A stretch of DNA of 64,000 bases from Paulinella micropora (GCA_009731375.1 BJOX01000256.1:401078-465077); one strand, 5' to 3'; positions 44,081 to 60,064 are shown, numbered from the stretch's first letter. Numbers and translations: made by a program. Notes: generated by a model from the letters alone, not told the origin.

Positions 44081-44541
44081 GTAAATATATGTAATGTATG
44101 TACGTATGTATGTATGTATGTATGTAATGTATGTAATGTATGTAATGTATGTATGTATGTATGTATGTATGTATGTATGTATGTATGTATGTTTTATACA
44201 CGACGGAGAAAAGCCCTATAAGTGGTAAATATATGTGATGTATGTATGTGTGTATGTAATGTATGTATGTAATGTATATAATGTATGTATGTATGTAATG
44301 TATGTATGTATGTATGTATGTATGTATGTTTTATACACGACGGAGAAAAGCCCTATAAGTGGTAAATATATGTAATGTATGTATGTATGTATGTATGTAT
44401 GTATTCATGTATGTATATAATGTATATAATGTATGTAATGTATGTATGTACGTCGTACATACGTACGTAACGTACGTAAATACGTAACGTACGTATGTGT
44501 GTATGTATGTAGGTATGTATGTAGGTATGTATGTATGTATG

Positions 44542-44572
<31 letters not shown>

Positions 44573-44673
44573 TGTTATGTAATGTAATGTAATGTAAATG
44601 TAATGTAATGTAATGTAATGTAATTTAATGTAAATGTAATTAAATGTAATGTAATGTGTCATGTATGTACACA
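44081..44673 (+). repeat. TATG/TAATG intron with two copies of the preceding donor end
   Basis: The exon end (TATACACGACGGAGAAAAGC, CCTATAAGTG/GTAAATATATG) recurs at about 44,196 and 44,332. ACGT-rich and TAATG stretches follow to the acceptor at 44,673. Confidence 0.85.
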
Positions 44674-44727
44674 GTGTGACATGCAACTATCAGTGCGCCA
44701 AGAGCGGCGACCTCAAGAAACACATCA
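44674..44727 (+). CDS. Gene 1 exon: last visible C2H2 finger
   Basis: After TACACAG the phase 2 frame completes Cys and reads VTCNYQCAKSGDLKKHI, phase 2 out at CAG/GTAGGG. The finger is YKC-V-T-C, Q-x-A-K-S-G-D-L-K-K-H. Its second His must come from a further exon that I cannot find; the next 2.4 kb is partly N and partly in inverted orientation. Confidence 0.8.
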
Positions 44728-44734
44728 GGTAGGG

Positions 44735-44821
<87 letters not shown>

Positions 44822-44823
<2 letters not shown>

Positions 44824-45043
44824 GAGATATCGACTGATGTCAGAAAAAAGGAGCTTCTGATTTCGTCAACCAAGGAAGTCTGTGGGTAAAGTATTAACCC
44901 GATGCCCAGCTAAGCCGTGATGTTTGCACGGAAGGGACTGATACAGGCGATACCAAAGCTCCCTAGTACCAGGCGGGGCCAGGGCTCGTTCCATAAGCGC
45001 CCCTTGCAGAACGAGCTCCCACCTCCATTACAGAGGACCCAGT
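44822..45043 (-). repeat. Dispersed repeat family C, copy 2 (inverted, cut by gap)
   Basis: Reverse complement of about 7275-7487, from GATGAGATATCGACTGATGTC to CCATTACAGAGGACCCAGT, where the sequence enters N. Confidence 0.85.
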
Positions 45044-45437
45044 NNNNNNNNNNNNNNNNNNNNNNNNNNNNNNNNNNNNNNNNNNNNNNNNNNNNNNNNN
45101 NNNNNNNNNNNNNNNNNNNNNNNNNNNNNNNNNNNNNNNNNNNNNNNNNNNNNNNNNNNNNNNNNNNNNNNNNNNNNNNNNNNNNNNNNNNNNNNNNNNN
45201 NNNNNNNNNNNNNNNNNNNNNNNNNNNNNNNNNNNNNNNNNNNNNNNNNNNNNNNNNNNNNNNNNNNNNNNNNNNNNNNNNNNNNNNNNNNNNNNNNNNN
45301 NNNNNNNNNNNNNNNNNNNNNNNNNNNNNNNNNNNNNNNNNNNNNNNNNNNNNNNNNNNNNNNNNNNNNNNNNNNNNNNNNNNNNNNNNNNNNNNNNNNN
45401 NNNNNNNNNNNNNNNNNNNNNAGATAGATAGATAGAG

Positions 45438-45529
<92 letters not shown>

Positions 45530-45577
45530 GAGAAGTTTGCCTCCTGTTTCAAGTTAAGAGCATGCCAATCCCTACAG
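45530..45577 (-). CDS. Gene 2 exon copy on the minus strand ([13 protein letters not shown])
   Basis: On the minus strand, after CTGTAG, it reads [13 protein letters not shown], the same Myb-region exon that occurs eleven times on the plus strand from 47,582 to 49,120. It lacks the following WTADED part and passes directly to TATC repeat. Confidence 0.55.
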
Positions 45578-45592
45578 ATAGATAGATAGATT

Positions 45593-45687
<95 letters not shown>

Positions 45688-45705
45688 GTAGGTAGGTAGG
45701 TAGGT

Positions 45706-45740
<35 letters not shown>

Positions 45741-45834
45741 TATAGATAGATAGAAAGATAGATAGAAAGATAGATNNNNNNNNNNTAGATAGATAGATAC
45801 AATCTGTCTATGGCACGATCTGTCTAGTCTATAC

Positions 45835-45857
45835 CTTTGGTGTACATCCCCAAAAAA
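45835..45857 (-). CDS. Gene 2 candidate micro-exon FFGDVHQ
   Basis: On the minus strand 23 bases between GCTATAG and GTATAG read FFGDVHQ, phase 0 in and phase 2 out. Joined to the HWHALNL exon this gives [15 protein letters not shown], like the end of a Myb repeat (Q-x-R-x-W-x-x-L). A second copy near 45,970 has the donor changed from GT to AT. No plus-strand copy exists. Confidence 0.4.
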
Positions 45858-46090
45858 CTATAGCTTTTATATTATATATATATATGTATGTATACATATA
45901 TATATATATGTATATATACATATACATATATATATATGTACATATATATAGATACATATGTATTGTCTATATCTTTGGTGTACATCCCCAAAAAACTATA
46001 GCTTTTTATTATATATATATATATAGATTTATATGTATGTATATATATGTGTATATATATATATATTTATAGATAGACAGATAGATAGAC

Positions 46091-46192
<102 letters not shown>

Positions 46193-46193
46193 A

Positions 46194-47060
46194 TTAAAGT
46201 GCCAACCCGACAGGACAAAATAGCATACACACATACATAACATTACATAACATTACATACATGCATTTCATGCATGCATACATATATACGTAACATAACA
46301 TAACATAACATAACATAACATTACAAAATGGCAAACTGCATACATACACAACATTACATAACATTACATGTTTACATACATACATAACATAACATAAACA
46401 TAACGTAACATTACAAAATGGCATACTGCATACATACATAACATTACATAACACTACATACATACATACATTACATGCATACATACGTACATACATAACA
46501 TAACATAACATAACATAACATGGCATGACATAACATAACATTACAAAATGGCAAACTGCCTACATACAGAACATTACATAACATTACATACATACATTAC
46601 ATACATAACATTACATGCATACATACATAACATAACATAACATAACATAACATAAAATTACAAAATGGCATACTGCATACATACATAACATTACAAAACA
46701 TTGCATAGCATTACATACATACATTACATACATACATTACATGCATACATACATCCATAACATAACATAACATAACATTACATTGCATTACAAAATGGCA
46801 TACTGCATACATAACATTACAAAACATTGCATAACATTACATACATACATTGCATACATACATTACATGCATACATACATCCATAACATAACATAACATA
46901 ACATAACATTACAAAATGGCATACTGCATACATACATAACATTACAAAACATTGCATAACATTACATACATACATACATTACATGCATACATACATCCAT
47001 AACATAACATAACATACCATAACATTACAAAACGGCATACTGCATAAATACATAACATTA
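46194..47060 (-). repeat. CATA tract with an array of exon-like pieces
   Basis: On the minus strand a 21-base piece (TATGCTATTTTGTCCTGTCG then G; YAILSCR) lies at about 46,202-46,230 before the donor GTTGGC. Its first part, GCAGTATGCCATTTTGTAATG, recurs about eight times to 47,040. A plus-strand counterpart is at 47,494-47,514 (YAILSYP). Confidence 0.65.
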
Positions 47061-47159
47061 CATAACATTACATAAAATTACATACATACATACATAAATA
47101 CATACATACATACATACATACATTCATACATACATTCATATATATTGGAAGAGTCCGGA

Positions 47160-47480
<321 letters not shown>

Positions 47481-47493
47481 CGTATGTATGCAG

Positions 47494-47514
47494 TACGCAA
47501 TTTTGTCCTATCCG
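47494..47514 (+). CDS. Gene 2 candidate micro-exon YAILSYP
   Basis: After TATGCAG, 21 bases in phase 0 to the donor GTTGGC. It is the plus-strand counterpart of the 46,202-46,230 minus-strand piece (YAILSCR). The lost Cys and Arg suggest that one of the two has decayed. Confidence 0.35.
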
Positions 47515-47527
47515 GTTGGCACTTTAA

Positions 47528-47580
<53 letters not shown>

Positions 47581-47626
47581 GTATGGAACGGCATGTGCTC
47601 AACTTGAAGCAAGAGGCCAAGAAGAC

Positions 47627-47674
<48 letters not shown>

Positions 47675-47792
47675 TTACCTACCTACCTACCTACCTACCT
47701 ATCTATCTATCTATCTATCTATCTATCCATCCATCTATCTATCTATCTATGGTATACTATGTTATACTATGCAATCCCCTAGACCAAACATA

Positions 47793-47829
<37 letters not shown>

Positions 47830-47849
47830 GTCTATCTGTCTATCTATCC

Positions 47850-47881
<32 letters not shown>

Positions 47882-47969
47882 GTATCGCAAAAGGAGTCTA
47901 CATTCCTATTGCGATATCTATCTATCTATCTATCTATCTACCTACCTACCTACCTACCTACCTACCTAC

Positions 47970-48023
<54 letters not shown>

Positions 48024-48069
48024 GCAGGCATTGGCATGCTCTCAATTTGAAACAGGAGGCAAACTTCTC

Positions 48070-48125
<56 letters not shown>

Positions 48126-48171
48126 GCAGGCATTGGCATGCTCTCAACTTGAAACAGGAGGCAAACTTCTC

Positions 48172-48217
<46 letters not shown>

Positions 48218-48275
48218 ATATCTATCTATCTAGACTTTGGCATGCTCTCAACTTAAAGCAGGAGGAAAACTTCTC

Positions 48276-48331
<56 letters not shown>

Positions 48332-48366
48332 GTCTGTCTGTCTGTCTGTCTGTCTGTGTCTGTCTG

Positions 48367-48414
<48 letters not shown>

Positions 48415-48459
48415 GGCATGGGCATGCTCTCAATTTGAAATAGGAGGCAAACTTCTCAT

Positions 48460-48505
<46 letters not shown>

Positions 48506-48510
48506 GATCA

Positions 48511-48564
<54 letters not shown>

Positions 48565-48619
48565 CTGCAGGCATTGGCATGCTCTCAACTTGAAACAGGA
48601 GGCAAACTTCTCATTCTAT

Positions 48620-48655
<36 letters not shown>

Positions 48656-48717
48656 TTATCTATCTGCAGGCATTGGCATGCTCTCAATTTGAAACAGGAG
48701 GCAAACTTCTCATTCAT

Positions 48718-48765
<48 letters not shown>

Positions 48766-48808
48766 GGCATTGGCATGCACTCAATTCGAAACAGGAGGCA
48801 AACTTCTC

Positions 48809-48848
<40 letters not shown>

Positions 48849-48895
48849 GCAGGCATCGGCATGCTCTCAACTTGAAACAGGAGGCAAACTTCTCG

Positions 48896-48977
<82 letters not shown>

Positions 48978-48998
48978 GGGATTGACATGCGCTCAATT

Positions 48999-49030
<32 letters not shown>

Positions 49031-49054
49031 CTATCTATCTATCTATCTATCTAG
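47515..49054 (+). repeat. TATC tract with ten truncated copies of a Myb exon
   Basis: The piece CAGGCATTGGCATGCTCTCA, ACTTGAAACAGGAGGCAAAC, TTCTC recurs at about 47,582 (diverged), 48,026, 48,127, 48,234, 48,413, 48,567, 48,667, 48,767, 48,848 and 48,978 (short), spaced about 75-160 bases with one larger interval. Each carries its AG acceptor (CTGCAG or CTAG) and runs into TATC where the complete exon continues GCCGGGTGGACT. Confidence 0.85.
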
Positions 49055-49120
49055 GCATTGGCATGCTCTCAATTTGAAACAGGAGGCAAACTTCGCCGGG
49101 TGGACTGCAGATGAAGACAG
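49055..49120 (+). CDS. Gene 2 exon: Myb repeat junction HWHALNL / GWTADED
   Basis: The full copy of the series. Phase 2 in after [25 protein letters not shown], phase 2 out at ACAG/GTATAT. W in HW and the ALNL segment are the end of one Myb repeat's third helix; GWTADED matches the conserved W-T-x-E-E-D start of the next. Later copies of its 3' half lie downstream. Confidence 0.75.
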
Positions 49121-50539
49121 GTATATAGATATAGATATAGATATAGATATATATATATATAGATTTAGATATACATATGGATAGGAGGCAAACTTCTCCG
49201 GGTGGACTGCAGATGAAGACAGGTATATAGATATAGATATAGATTTAGATTTAGATTTAGATTTAGATTTAGATTTAGATTTAGATATAGATTTAGATTT
49301 AGATATAGATTTAGATATAGATATAGAGATTTAGATATAGATAGGAGGCAAACTTCGCCGGGTGGACTGCAGATGAAGACAGGTATATAGATATAGATAT
49401 AGATATAGATATAGATATAGATATAGATATAGATATAGATATGGATATAGATATAGATATAGATATAGATATAGATATAGATATAGATTTAGATATAGAT
49501 TTAGATATAGATATAGATAGGAGGCAAACTTCTCCGGGTGGACTGCAGATGAAGACAGGTATATAGGTATAGGACCTATAGATATAGATATAGATATAGA
49601 TGTAGATATAGATATAGATATAGATATAGATATAGATATAGATATAGATATAGATATAGATATAGATATAGGTTTAGATTAAACAGGAGGCAAACTTCTC
49701 CGGGTGGACTGCAGATGAATACAGGTATATAGATATAGATATATATATATAGATATATATATAGATATAGATATAGATATAGATATAGATATAGATTTAG
49801 ATTTAGATTTAGATATAGATATAGATAGGAGGCAAATTTCTCCGTGTGGACTGCAGATGAAGACAGGTATATAGATATAGATACAGATATAGACATAGAC
49901 ATAGATATAGATATAGATATAGATATAGATATAGATATAGATATGGATATAGATATAGATATAGATATAAATTTAGACTTAGATATAGATATAGATAGGA
50001 GGCAAACTTCGCCAGGTGGACTGCAGATGAAGACAGCTATATAGATATAGATGTAGATATAGATATAGATATAGATATAGATTTAGATTATGATTTAGAT
50101 ATCGATATAGATTTAGATTTAGATTTAGATTATGATTTGGATTTAGATTTAGATTCAGATTATGATTTTGATTTTGATTTTGATTTAGATTTTGATTTAG
50201 ATATTGATATAGAGATAGAGATGTAGAGATATAGAGATATAGAGATATGGATATAGAGATATAGATATAGAGATGTAGATATATAGATATATAGATATAT
50301 AGATATAGATATAGATATATAGATATAGATATAGATATATAGATATAGATATAGATATATCGATATACAGATATAGATATATAGATATAGATATATAGAT
50401 ATATATATATAGATATAGATATAGATATAGATATAGATATAGATATATAGATATAGATATAGATAGAGATAGAGATAGAGATAGATGTAGAGAGAGAGAG
50501 AGATGTATATATATACATATATATATAGAGAGAGAGAGA

Positions 50540-50619
<80 letters not shown>

Positions 50620-50624
50620 GATAG

Positions 50625-50677
<53 letters not shown>

Positions 50678-50680
50678 CAC

Positions 50681-50740
<60 letters not shown>

Positions 50741-50754
50741 AGAGAGATATACAG

Positions 50755-50785
<31 letters not shown>

Positions 50786-50790
50786 ATAGA

Positions 50791-50824
<34 letters not shown>

Positions 50825-51040
50825 TAGAGATATATATATATAATATACATCCATATCTATATTCATATCTATATCCATCCATATCCATATCCATATCCAT
50901 ATCCATATCTATATCTATATCTATATCTATATCTATATATATATCTACATATATATCTATATATATATATATCTATATACGTTTCTATATCCATATCTAT
51001 ATCTATATCTATATCTATATCCATATCTATATCTATCAAT
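49121..51040 (+). repeat. TAGATA hexamer tract with six copies of the GWTADED donor end
   Basis: TAGATA and TAGATT hexamers carry GGAGGCAAACTTCTCCGGGT, GGACTGCAGATGAAGACAG/GTATATAG at about 49,184, 49,344, 49,520, 49,686, 49,827 and 49,997. The copies keep the donor but not the acceptor. TTGATTTTGA, GAGATA, GA, TA and TATCTA blocks follow to 51,040. Confidence 0.85.
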
Positions 51041-52218
<1,178 letters not shown>

Positions 52219-52260
52219 TATCATCAAAGTTTTCATATCTCAAGGGGCAAGATAACAGAG
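52219..52260 (+). CDS. Gene 2 possible exon before a strong donor
   Basis: Between TCATAG and AGAG/GTAAGT, the best donor in the window. Two frames are open: SSKFSYLKGQDNR and YHQSFHISRGKITE. Either could be the middle of the Myb repeat between WTADED and MGEI. The GGGGTAAGATGGG series downstream fits the first frame only with a shifted acceptor. Not resolved. Confidence 0.45.
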
Positions 52261-52304
52261 GTAAGTATCTATGTATCTACCTACCTACCTACCCACCTAC
52301 CTAC

Positions 52305-52335
<31 letters not shown>

Positions 52336-52368
52336 AGTATATCTATCTATTATCTATCTATCTATCTG

Positions 52369-52399
<31 letters not shown>

Positions 52400-52504
52400 G
52401 TCTATCTAGGGATAAGATGGGTTAGATCATTAAGGGTCGTACAGGGACTGATATCAAGAACCTATCTATCATTCTGTCTATCTATCTTTCTATCTATCTA
52501 AGTA

Positions 52505-52570
<66 letters not shown>

Positions 52571-52627
52571 GGGGTAAGATGGGTGAGATCATGAAGGGTC
52601 GTACAGGGACTGATATCAAGAACCATA

Positions 52628-52673
<46 letters not shown>

Positions 52674-52766
52674 GGGGTAAGATGGGTGAGATTATGAAGG
52701 GCCGCACAGGGACTGATATCAAGATATCTATCTATCTATCTATCTATCTGTCTATCTATCTTTCTT

Positions 52767-52805
<39 letters not shown>

Positions 52806-52897
52806 GTTTATCTATCTATCTATCTAGGGGTAAGATGGGTGAGATCATGAAGGGCCGTACAGGGACTGAGATCAAGATCCTATCTATCTATCTATCG

Positions 52898-52962
<65 letters not shown>

Positions 52963-53592
52963 GGATTAAGATGGGTGAGATCATGAAGGGACGTACAGGG
53001 ACTGAGATCAAGAACCTATCTATCTATCTATCTTTCTATCTATCTATCTGGGGTAAGATGGGTGAGATCATGAAGGGTCGTACAGGGACTGATATCAAGA
53101 ACCTATCTATCTATCTACATATCTATCTATCTATCTATCTATCCCTGGAGGCGGTCTCTGCCACTGGCAACTCAGCCTAGGGTTCAGATCTAACTATCTC
53201 CTAATGACGATTTTGTGTCCGCCGTTAATCGCGCGCAGCGCAAGGGCTAAACAGGCAACCAACTCCTGACCATGGCTGATGAAGTCGGGGCGTGATGCAA
53301 AGGGTTGATGAAGTCGGGGTTGTAGAAGGTAACTCACAACGAGCGTGAACTCCTGAAACCTCGACTTGCTCATGGCATCATCTCCTTAGGGCACACGCTC
53401 CTGGGGAGTGTTCTAGTGTTGTCCCGTATAGTTCAAAAGGGCTCGGCTACCTTTCGGCTTGAACTGGGCACAGACACCAACCACAGCGAGACAGTGGTTG
53501 GTGTGCAGCTTGGCCGGTGCTGAAAGTTCTTGTCCGGGGGTAGTATAGGAGGCCATGGCTTTTCAAGCTAAGCCACGCCCATAGATTAAACA

Positions 53593-53678
<86 letters not shown>

Positions 53679-53736
53679 GGGGTAAGATGGGTGAGATCAT
53701 AAAGGGCCGTACAAAGACTGAGATCTCTATCTATCC

Positions 53737-53797
<61 letters not shown>

Positions 53798-53850
53798 GGG
53801 GTAAGATGGGGGAGATCATCAAGGGCCGTACAGGGACTGAGATCAAGAAC

Positions 53851-53908
<58 letters not shown>
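52261..53908 (+). repeat. TATC tract with eight truncated copies of the Myb recognition-helix exon
   Basis: Copies of CTAGGGGTAAGATGGGTGAG, ATCATGAAGGGTCGTACAGG, GACTGATATCAAGAAC start at about 52,409, 52,570, 52,673, 52,826, 52,963, 53,050, 53,677 and 53,797. They encode [16 protein letters not shown] and stop short of the NRWN codons. Repeat family B interrupts at 53,144-53,592. Confidence 0.85.
53144..53592 (+). repeat. Dispersed repeat family B, copy 2 (longer)
   Basis: From CCTGGAGGCGGTCTCTGCC to GATTAAACATATC, then TATC. Its last 197 bases match 14,264-14,460. It contains an internal repeat TGATGAAGTCGGGG (twice near 53,280-53,320). It splits the Myb exon array. Confidence 0.85.
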
Positions 53909-53909
<1 letters not shown>

Positions 53910-53995
53910 GGGGTAAGATGGGTGAGATCATCAAGGGCCGTACAGGAACTGAGATCAAGAACAGGTGGAATACGGTCCTACTTAACTTTCTTTCT
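53909..53995 (+). CDS. Gene 2 exon: Myb recognition helix (complete copy)
   Basis: Reads [29 protein letters not shown]-x-x-x-I-K-N-x-W-N is the DNA-contacting third helix of Myb repeats. This is the only copy that continues past AAGAAC. A GT after AACAG could be a donor, in which case NRWN would be split; otherwise the exon runs to about 53,995, before the CT tract. The acceptor is CTAG (or the AG in GGTAAG). Confidence 0.65.
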
Positions 53996-55030
<1,035 letters not shown>

Positions 55031-55124
<94 letters not shown>

Positions 55125-55166
55125 TCTATCTATCTATCTACCAATCTACCTATCTACCTACCTAGA

Positions 55167-55203
<37 letters not shown>

Positions 55204-55286
55204 GTCTGTCTATCTATCTGTCAGTCAGTCAGTCTGTCTGTCATCTATCTATATATCTATCTATCTATCTATCTATCTACCTAACT
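55031..55286. repeat. GATA then TATC palindromic tract
   Basis: GATA to 55,122 switches to TATC (GATAGATATCTATC), with TACC, TGTC and GTCA variants. Confidence 0.9.
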
Positions 55287-55499
55287 CTGTAATGGAGGTG
55301 GGAGCTCGTTCTGCAAGGGGCGCTTATGGAACGAGCCCTGGCCCCGCCTGGTACTAGGGAGCTTTGGTATCGCCTGTATCAGTCCCTTCCGTGCAAACAT
55401 CACGGCTTAGCTGGGCATCGGGTTAATACTTTACCCACAGACTTCCTTGGTTGACGAAATCAGGAGCTCCTTTTTTCTGACATTAGTCGATATCTCATC
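55287..55499 (+). repeat. Dispersed repeat family C, copy 3
   Basis: Matches 7275-7487 with few changes (TCTGTAATGGAGGTGGGAGC to TTAGTCGATATCTCATC) and again enters TATC/TACC repeats. Confidence 0.9.
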
Positions 55500-55529
55500 T
55501 ATTACCTAGCTACCTACCTACCTACCTAC

Positions 55530-55577
<48 letters not shown>

Positions 55578-55598
55578 GTGTGTGTGTTCTATGTCCAG

Positions 55599-55685
55599 CC
55601 ACCGCAAGCTAAGCGTCAGCGAAACCTTGAAAACAATCTCGACTCCTCGTATTTGTTTGAGTATTGTAAAGAATACTTACAAAAG
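55599..55685 (+). CDS. Gene 2 exon: PPQAKRQRNLE segment
   Basis: After TATGTCCAG, exactly 29 codons to AAAG/GTCTGT: PPQAKRQRNLENNLDSSYLF, EYCKEYLQK. Phase 0 in and out. The basic KRQR patch could be part of a nuclear localisation signal, as expected just after a Myb domain. No family recognised for the rest. Three truncated copies of its 3' two-thirds follow. Confidence 0.65.
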
Positions 55686-56140
55686 GTCTGTCTGCGTGTA
55701 TGTAATTATGTATGTATGTATGTAATGCATGTATGTACGTATGTATGTATGTATGTATGTATGTATGTATGAAAACAATCTCGACTCCTCTTGTTTGTTT
55801 GAGTATTTTAAAGAATACTTACAAAAGGTCTGTCTGCGTGTATGTAATTATGTATGTATGTATGTAATGCATGTATGTATGTATGTAATGCATGTATGTA
55901 TGTATGTATGTATGTATGTATGTATGTATGTATGTATGTATGTATGTATGTATGTATGTATGAAAACAATCTCGACTCCTCTTGTTTGTTTAAGTATTGT
56001 AAAGAATACTTACAAAAGGTCTGTCTGCGTGTATGTAATTATGTATGTATGTATGTAATGCATGTGTGTATGTACGTACATACGTATGTATGTATGTATG
56101 TATGTATGTATGTATGTATGTATGTATGTATGTATGCATG

Positions 56141-56174
<34 letters not shown>

Positions 56175-56184
56175 TGTATGTTTG

Positions 56185-56215
<31 letters not shown>

Positions 56216-56455
56216 TGTATATATTTACATATGTATGTATGTATGTATGTATGTATGAATGAATGTATGAATGTATGAATGAATGAATGAATGTATGTAT
56301 GAATGAATGAATGAATGAATGAATGAATGAATGAATGAATGAATGAAAACAATTTCGACTCCTCTTGTTTGTTTCAGTATTGTAAAGATTACTTACAAAA
56401 GATCTGTCTGTGTATGTATGTATGTATGTATGTGTGTAATGCATGTATATGTGTG

Positions 56456-56486
<31 letters not shown>

Positions 56487-58015
56487 TGTATGTGTGTATG
56501 TATGTAATGTATGTGTGTATGTATGTTATGTATGTATGTAATGTATGTATGTATGCATGTATGTAATGTATGCATGTATGTAATGTATGCATGTATGCAT
56601 GTATGCATGTATGCATGTATGCATGCATGTATGCATGTATGCATACATACATACATGCATGTATGTATGTATGTATGCATGCATGTATGTATGTATGTAT
56701 GTATGTATGTATGTATGTATGTATGTTATATATGCATGCATGTGTGCATGCATTGCATGCATGCATGTATGCATGTATGTATGTATGTATGTATGTATGT
56801 ATGTATGTTTGAATGTATGTATGTGTGTGCGTGTATATGTATGTATGTATGTATGTGTGTATGTATGTATGTATGTATGTATGTAATGTATGTAATGTAT
56901 GTTATGTATGTATGTATGTATGTATGTATGTATGTATGTATGTATGCATGCATGCATGCATGCATGCATGCATGCATGCATGCATACATACATACGCATG
57001 CATGCATGTATGTATGCATGCATGCATGCGTGCATGCATGCATGCATGTATGTATGTATGTATGTATGTATGTATGTATGTATGTATGTTATGTTATGTG
57101 TTATGTATGTTATGTATGTTATGTTATGTTATGTTATGTTATGTTATATTATGTATGTATGTATGTACGTATGTATGTATGTATGTATGTATGTATGTAT
57201 GTATGTATGTATGTATGTATGTTATGTATGTTATGTTATGTTATTTATGTTATGTTAGTTATGTTATGTTATGTATGTTATGTATGTTATGTTAGTTATG
57301 TTATGTTATGTCATGTTATGTCATGTAATGTTATGTAATGTTGTGTAATGTTATGTAATGTTATGTTATGTTATGTTATTTTATGTTATGTTATGTTATG
57401 TTATGTTGTGTTATGTTGTGTTATGTTGTGTTATGTAGGTATGTTATGTTATGTTATGGTATGGTATGTTATGTTATGTTATGTTATGTTGTGTTATGTA
57501 GTGCTATGTAGTGTTATGTATTTAGTGTATGTAATGTTGTGTATGTTATGTAGTGTATGTAATCTTATGTTATGTAATGTTATGTTATGTTATGTTATGT
57601 TATGCTATGTTGTGTTATGTTGTTATGTATTTAGTGTATGTAAAATGTAGTGTATGTAATGTAGTGTATGTAATGTTATGTTATGTTATGTTATGTTATG
57701 TTGTGTTATGTAGTGTTATGTATTTAGTGTATGTAATGTAGTGTATGTAACGTAGTGCATGTAATGTAGTGTATGTAATGTTATGTATGTTATGTTATGT
57801 ATGTTATGTTATGTATGTTATGTTATGTATGTCATGTTATGTATGTTATGTTATGTTATGTTATGTGTATGTTATATTATGTATGTTATGTTATGTATGT
57901 TATGTTATGTTATGTTTTGTTATGTTTTGTTATATGTATGTATGTATGTGTGTATGTATGTATGTATGTATGTTATAAGGTGTGTGTGTATGTATGTATG
58001 TATGTATGTTATAAG
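55686..58015 (+). repeat. TATG/TTATG intron with three copies of the preceding exon end
   Basis: Exon-end copies (GAAAACAATCTCGACTCCTC, TTGTTTGTTTGAGTATT to ACAAAAG/GTCTGTCTG) at 55,771, 55,961 and 56,345, with only a few substitutions, mostly Tyr to Cys at one codon. TATG, GAATGAAT (56,255-56,345), GCATGCAT, TTATG pentamers (57,090-57,930) follow. Confidence 0.85.
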
Positions 58016-58073
58016 GTAGAAGACGAAGGTGACGATGACAAGCATGACGGCGAAGAGACCAGCGAAGAAGAAG
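58016..58073 (+). CDS. Gene 2 exon: acidic segment [18 protein letters not shown]
   Basis: After TATAAG, phase 0 in: [19 protein letters not shown], phase 1 out at AAG/GTAGAT. It matches the phase of both flanking exons. Degenerate copies of its 3' half (CATGACGAAGAGACCAGCGA, AGAAGAAAG) lie at 59,788 and 60,021; in them the donor GTAG is altered to TATC. Confidence 0.65.
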
Positions 58074-58074
58074 G

Positions 58075-58157
<83 letters not shown>

Positions 58158-58158
58158 G

Positions 58159-58220
<62 letters not shown>

Positions 58221-58276
58221 TTGGTAGATATGTAGGTAGGTAGGTAGGTAGGTGGGTAGGTCGATAGGTAGGTTGG

Positions 58277-58353
<77 letters not shown>

Positions 58354-58724
58354 GGATAGATAGATAGAACGATAGATAGAACGATAGATAGAACGATAGA
58401 TTGGTTGGTTGGTTGGTTGGTTGGTTGGTTGGTTGGTTGGTTGGTTGGTTTGGTTGGTTTGGTTGGTTTGGTTGGTTGGTTGGTTTGGTTGGGTTGGTTG
58501 GTTTGGTTGGTTTGGTTGGTTTGGTTGGTTAGTCGGTTTGGTTGGCTTGGTTGGTTTGGTTGGCTTGGTTGGTTTGGTTGGTTTGGTTGGTTGGTTGGTC
58601 GGTTTGGTTGGCTTGGTTGGTTTGGTTGGCTTGGTTGGTTTGGTTGGTTTGGTTGGTAGGTAGGTAGGTAGGTAGGTAGGTAGATAGGTAGATAGATAGA
58701 TAGCTAGATAGGTAGATAGTTAGG

Positions 58725-58792
<68 letters not shown>

Positions 58793-58793
58793 C

Positions 58794-58885
<92 letters not shown>

Positions 58886-58961
58886 GATTGATAGATAGAT
58901 AGATTGATAGATTGATAGATTGATAGATTGATAGATTGATAGATTGATAGATTGATAGATT

Positions 58962-59040
<79 letters not shown>

Positions 59041-59118
59041 TGGATAGATAGATAGATAGATTAGATAGATAGAGTTGATAGATAGATTAGATAGATTAGA
59101 TAGATTGATAGATAGATT

Positions 59119-59208
<90 letters not shown>

Positions 59209-59429
59209 GATAGAACGATAGATAGGTAGATAGATTGGTAGATAGATTGGTTGGTTGGTTGGTTGGTTGGTTTGGTTGGTTTGGTTTGTTTGGTTTGGTT
59301 GGTTTGGTTCGTTTGGTTGGTTTGGTTGGTGTGGTTGGTTTGGTTGGTTTGGTTGGTAGGTAGGTAGGTAGGTAGGTAGGTAGATAAGGTAGATAGATAG
59401 ATAGGTAGATAGGTAGATAGGTAGGTAGG

Positions 59430-59514
<85 letters not shown>

Positions 59515-59543
59515 TGATTGATTGATTGATTGATAGATTGATA

Positions 59544-59618
<75 letters not shown>

Positions 59619-59676
59619 AGGTAGGTAGGTAGGTAGGAGGTAGGTAGGTAGGTAGGTAGGTAGATAGGTAGGTAGG

Positions 59677-59761
<85 letters not shown>

Positions 59762-59863
59762 TGATTGATTGATTGATNNNNNNNNNNTCGACCATCAGCA
59801 TGACGAAGAGACCAGCGAAGAAGAAAGTATCTCTTATATGTATATATATATATATATATCTTG

Positions 59864-59961
<98 letters not shown>

Positions 59962-59962
59962 G

Positions 59963-60020
<58 letters not shown>

Positions 60021-60064
60021 TCGACCATCAGCATGACGAAGAGACCAGCGAAGAAGAAAGTATC

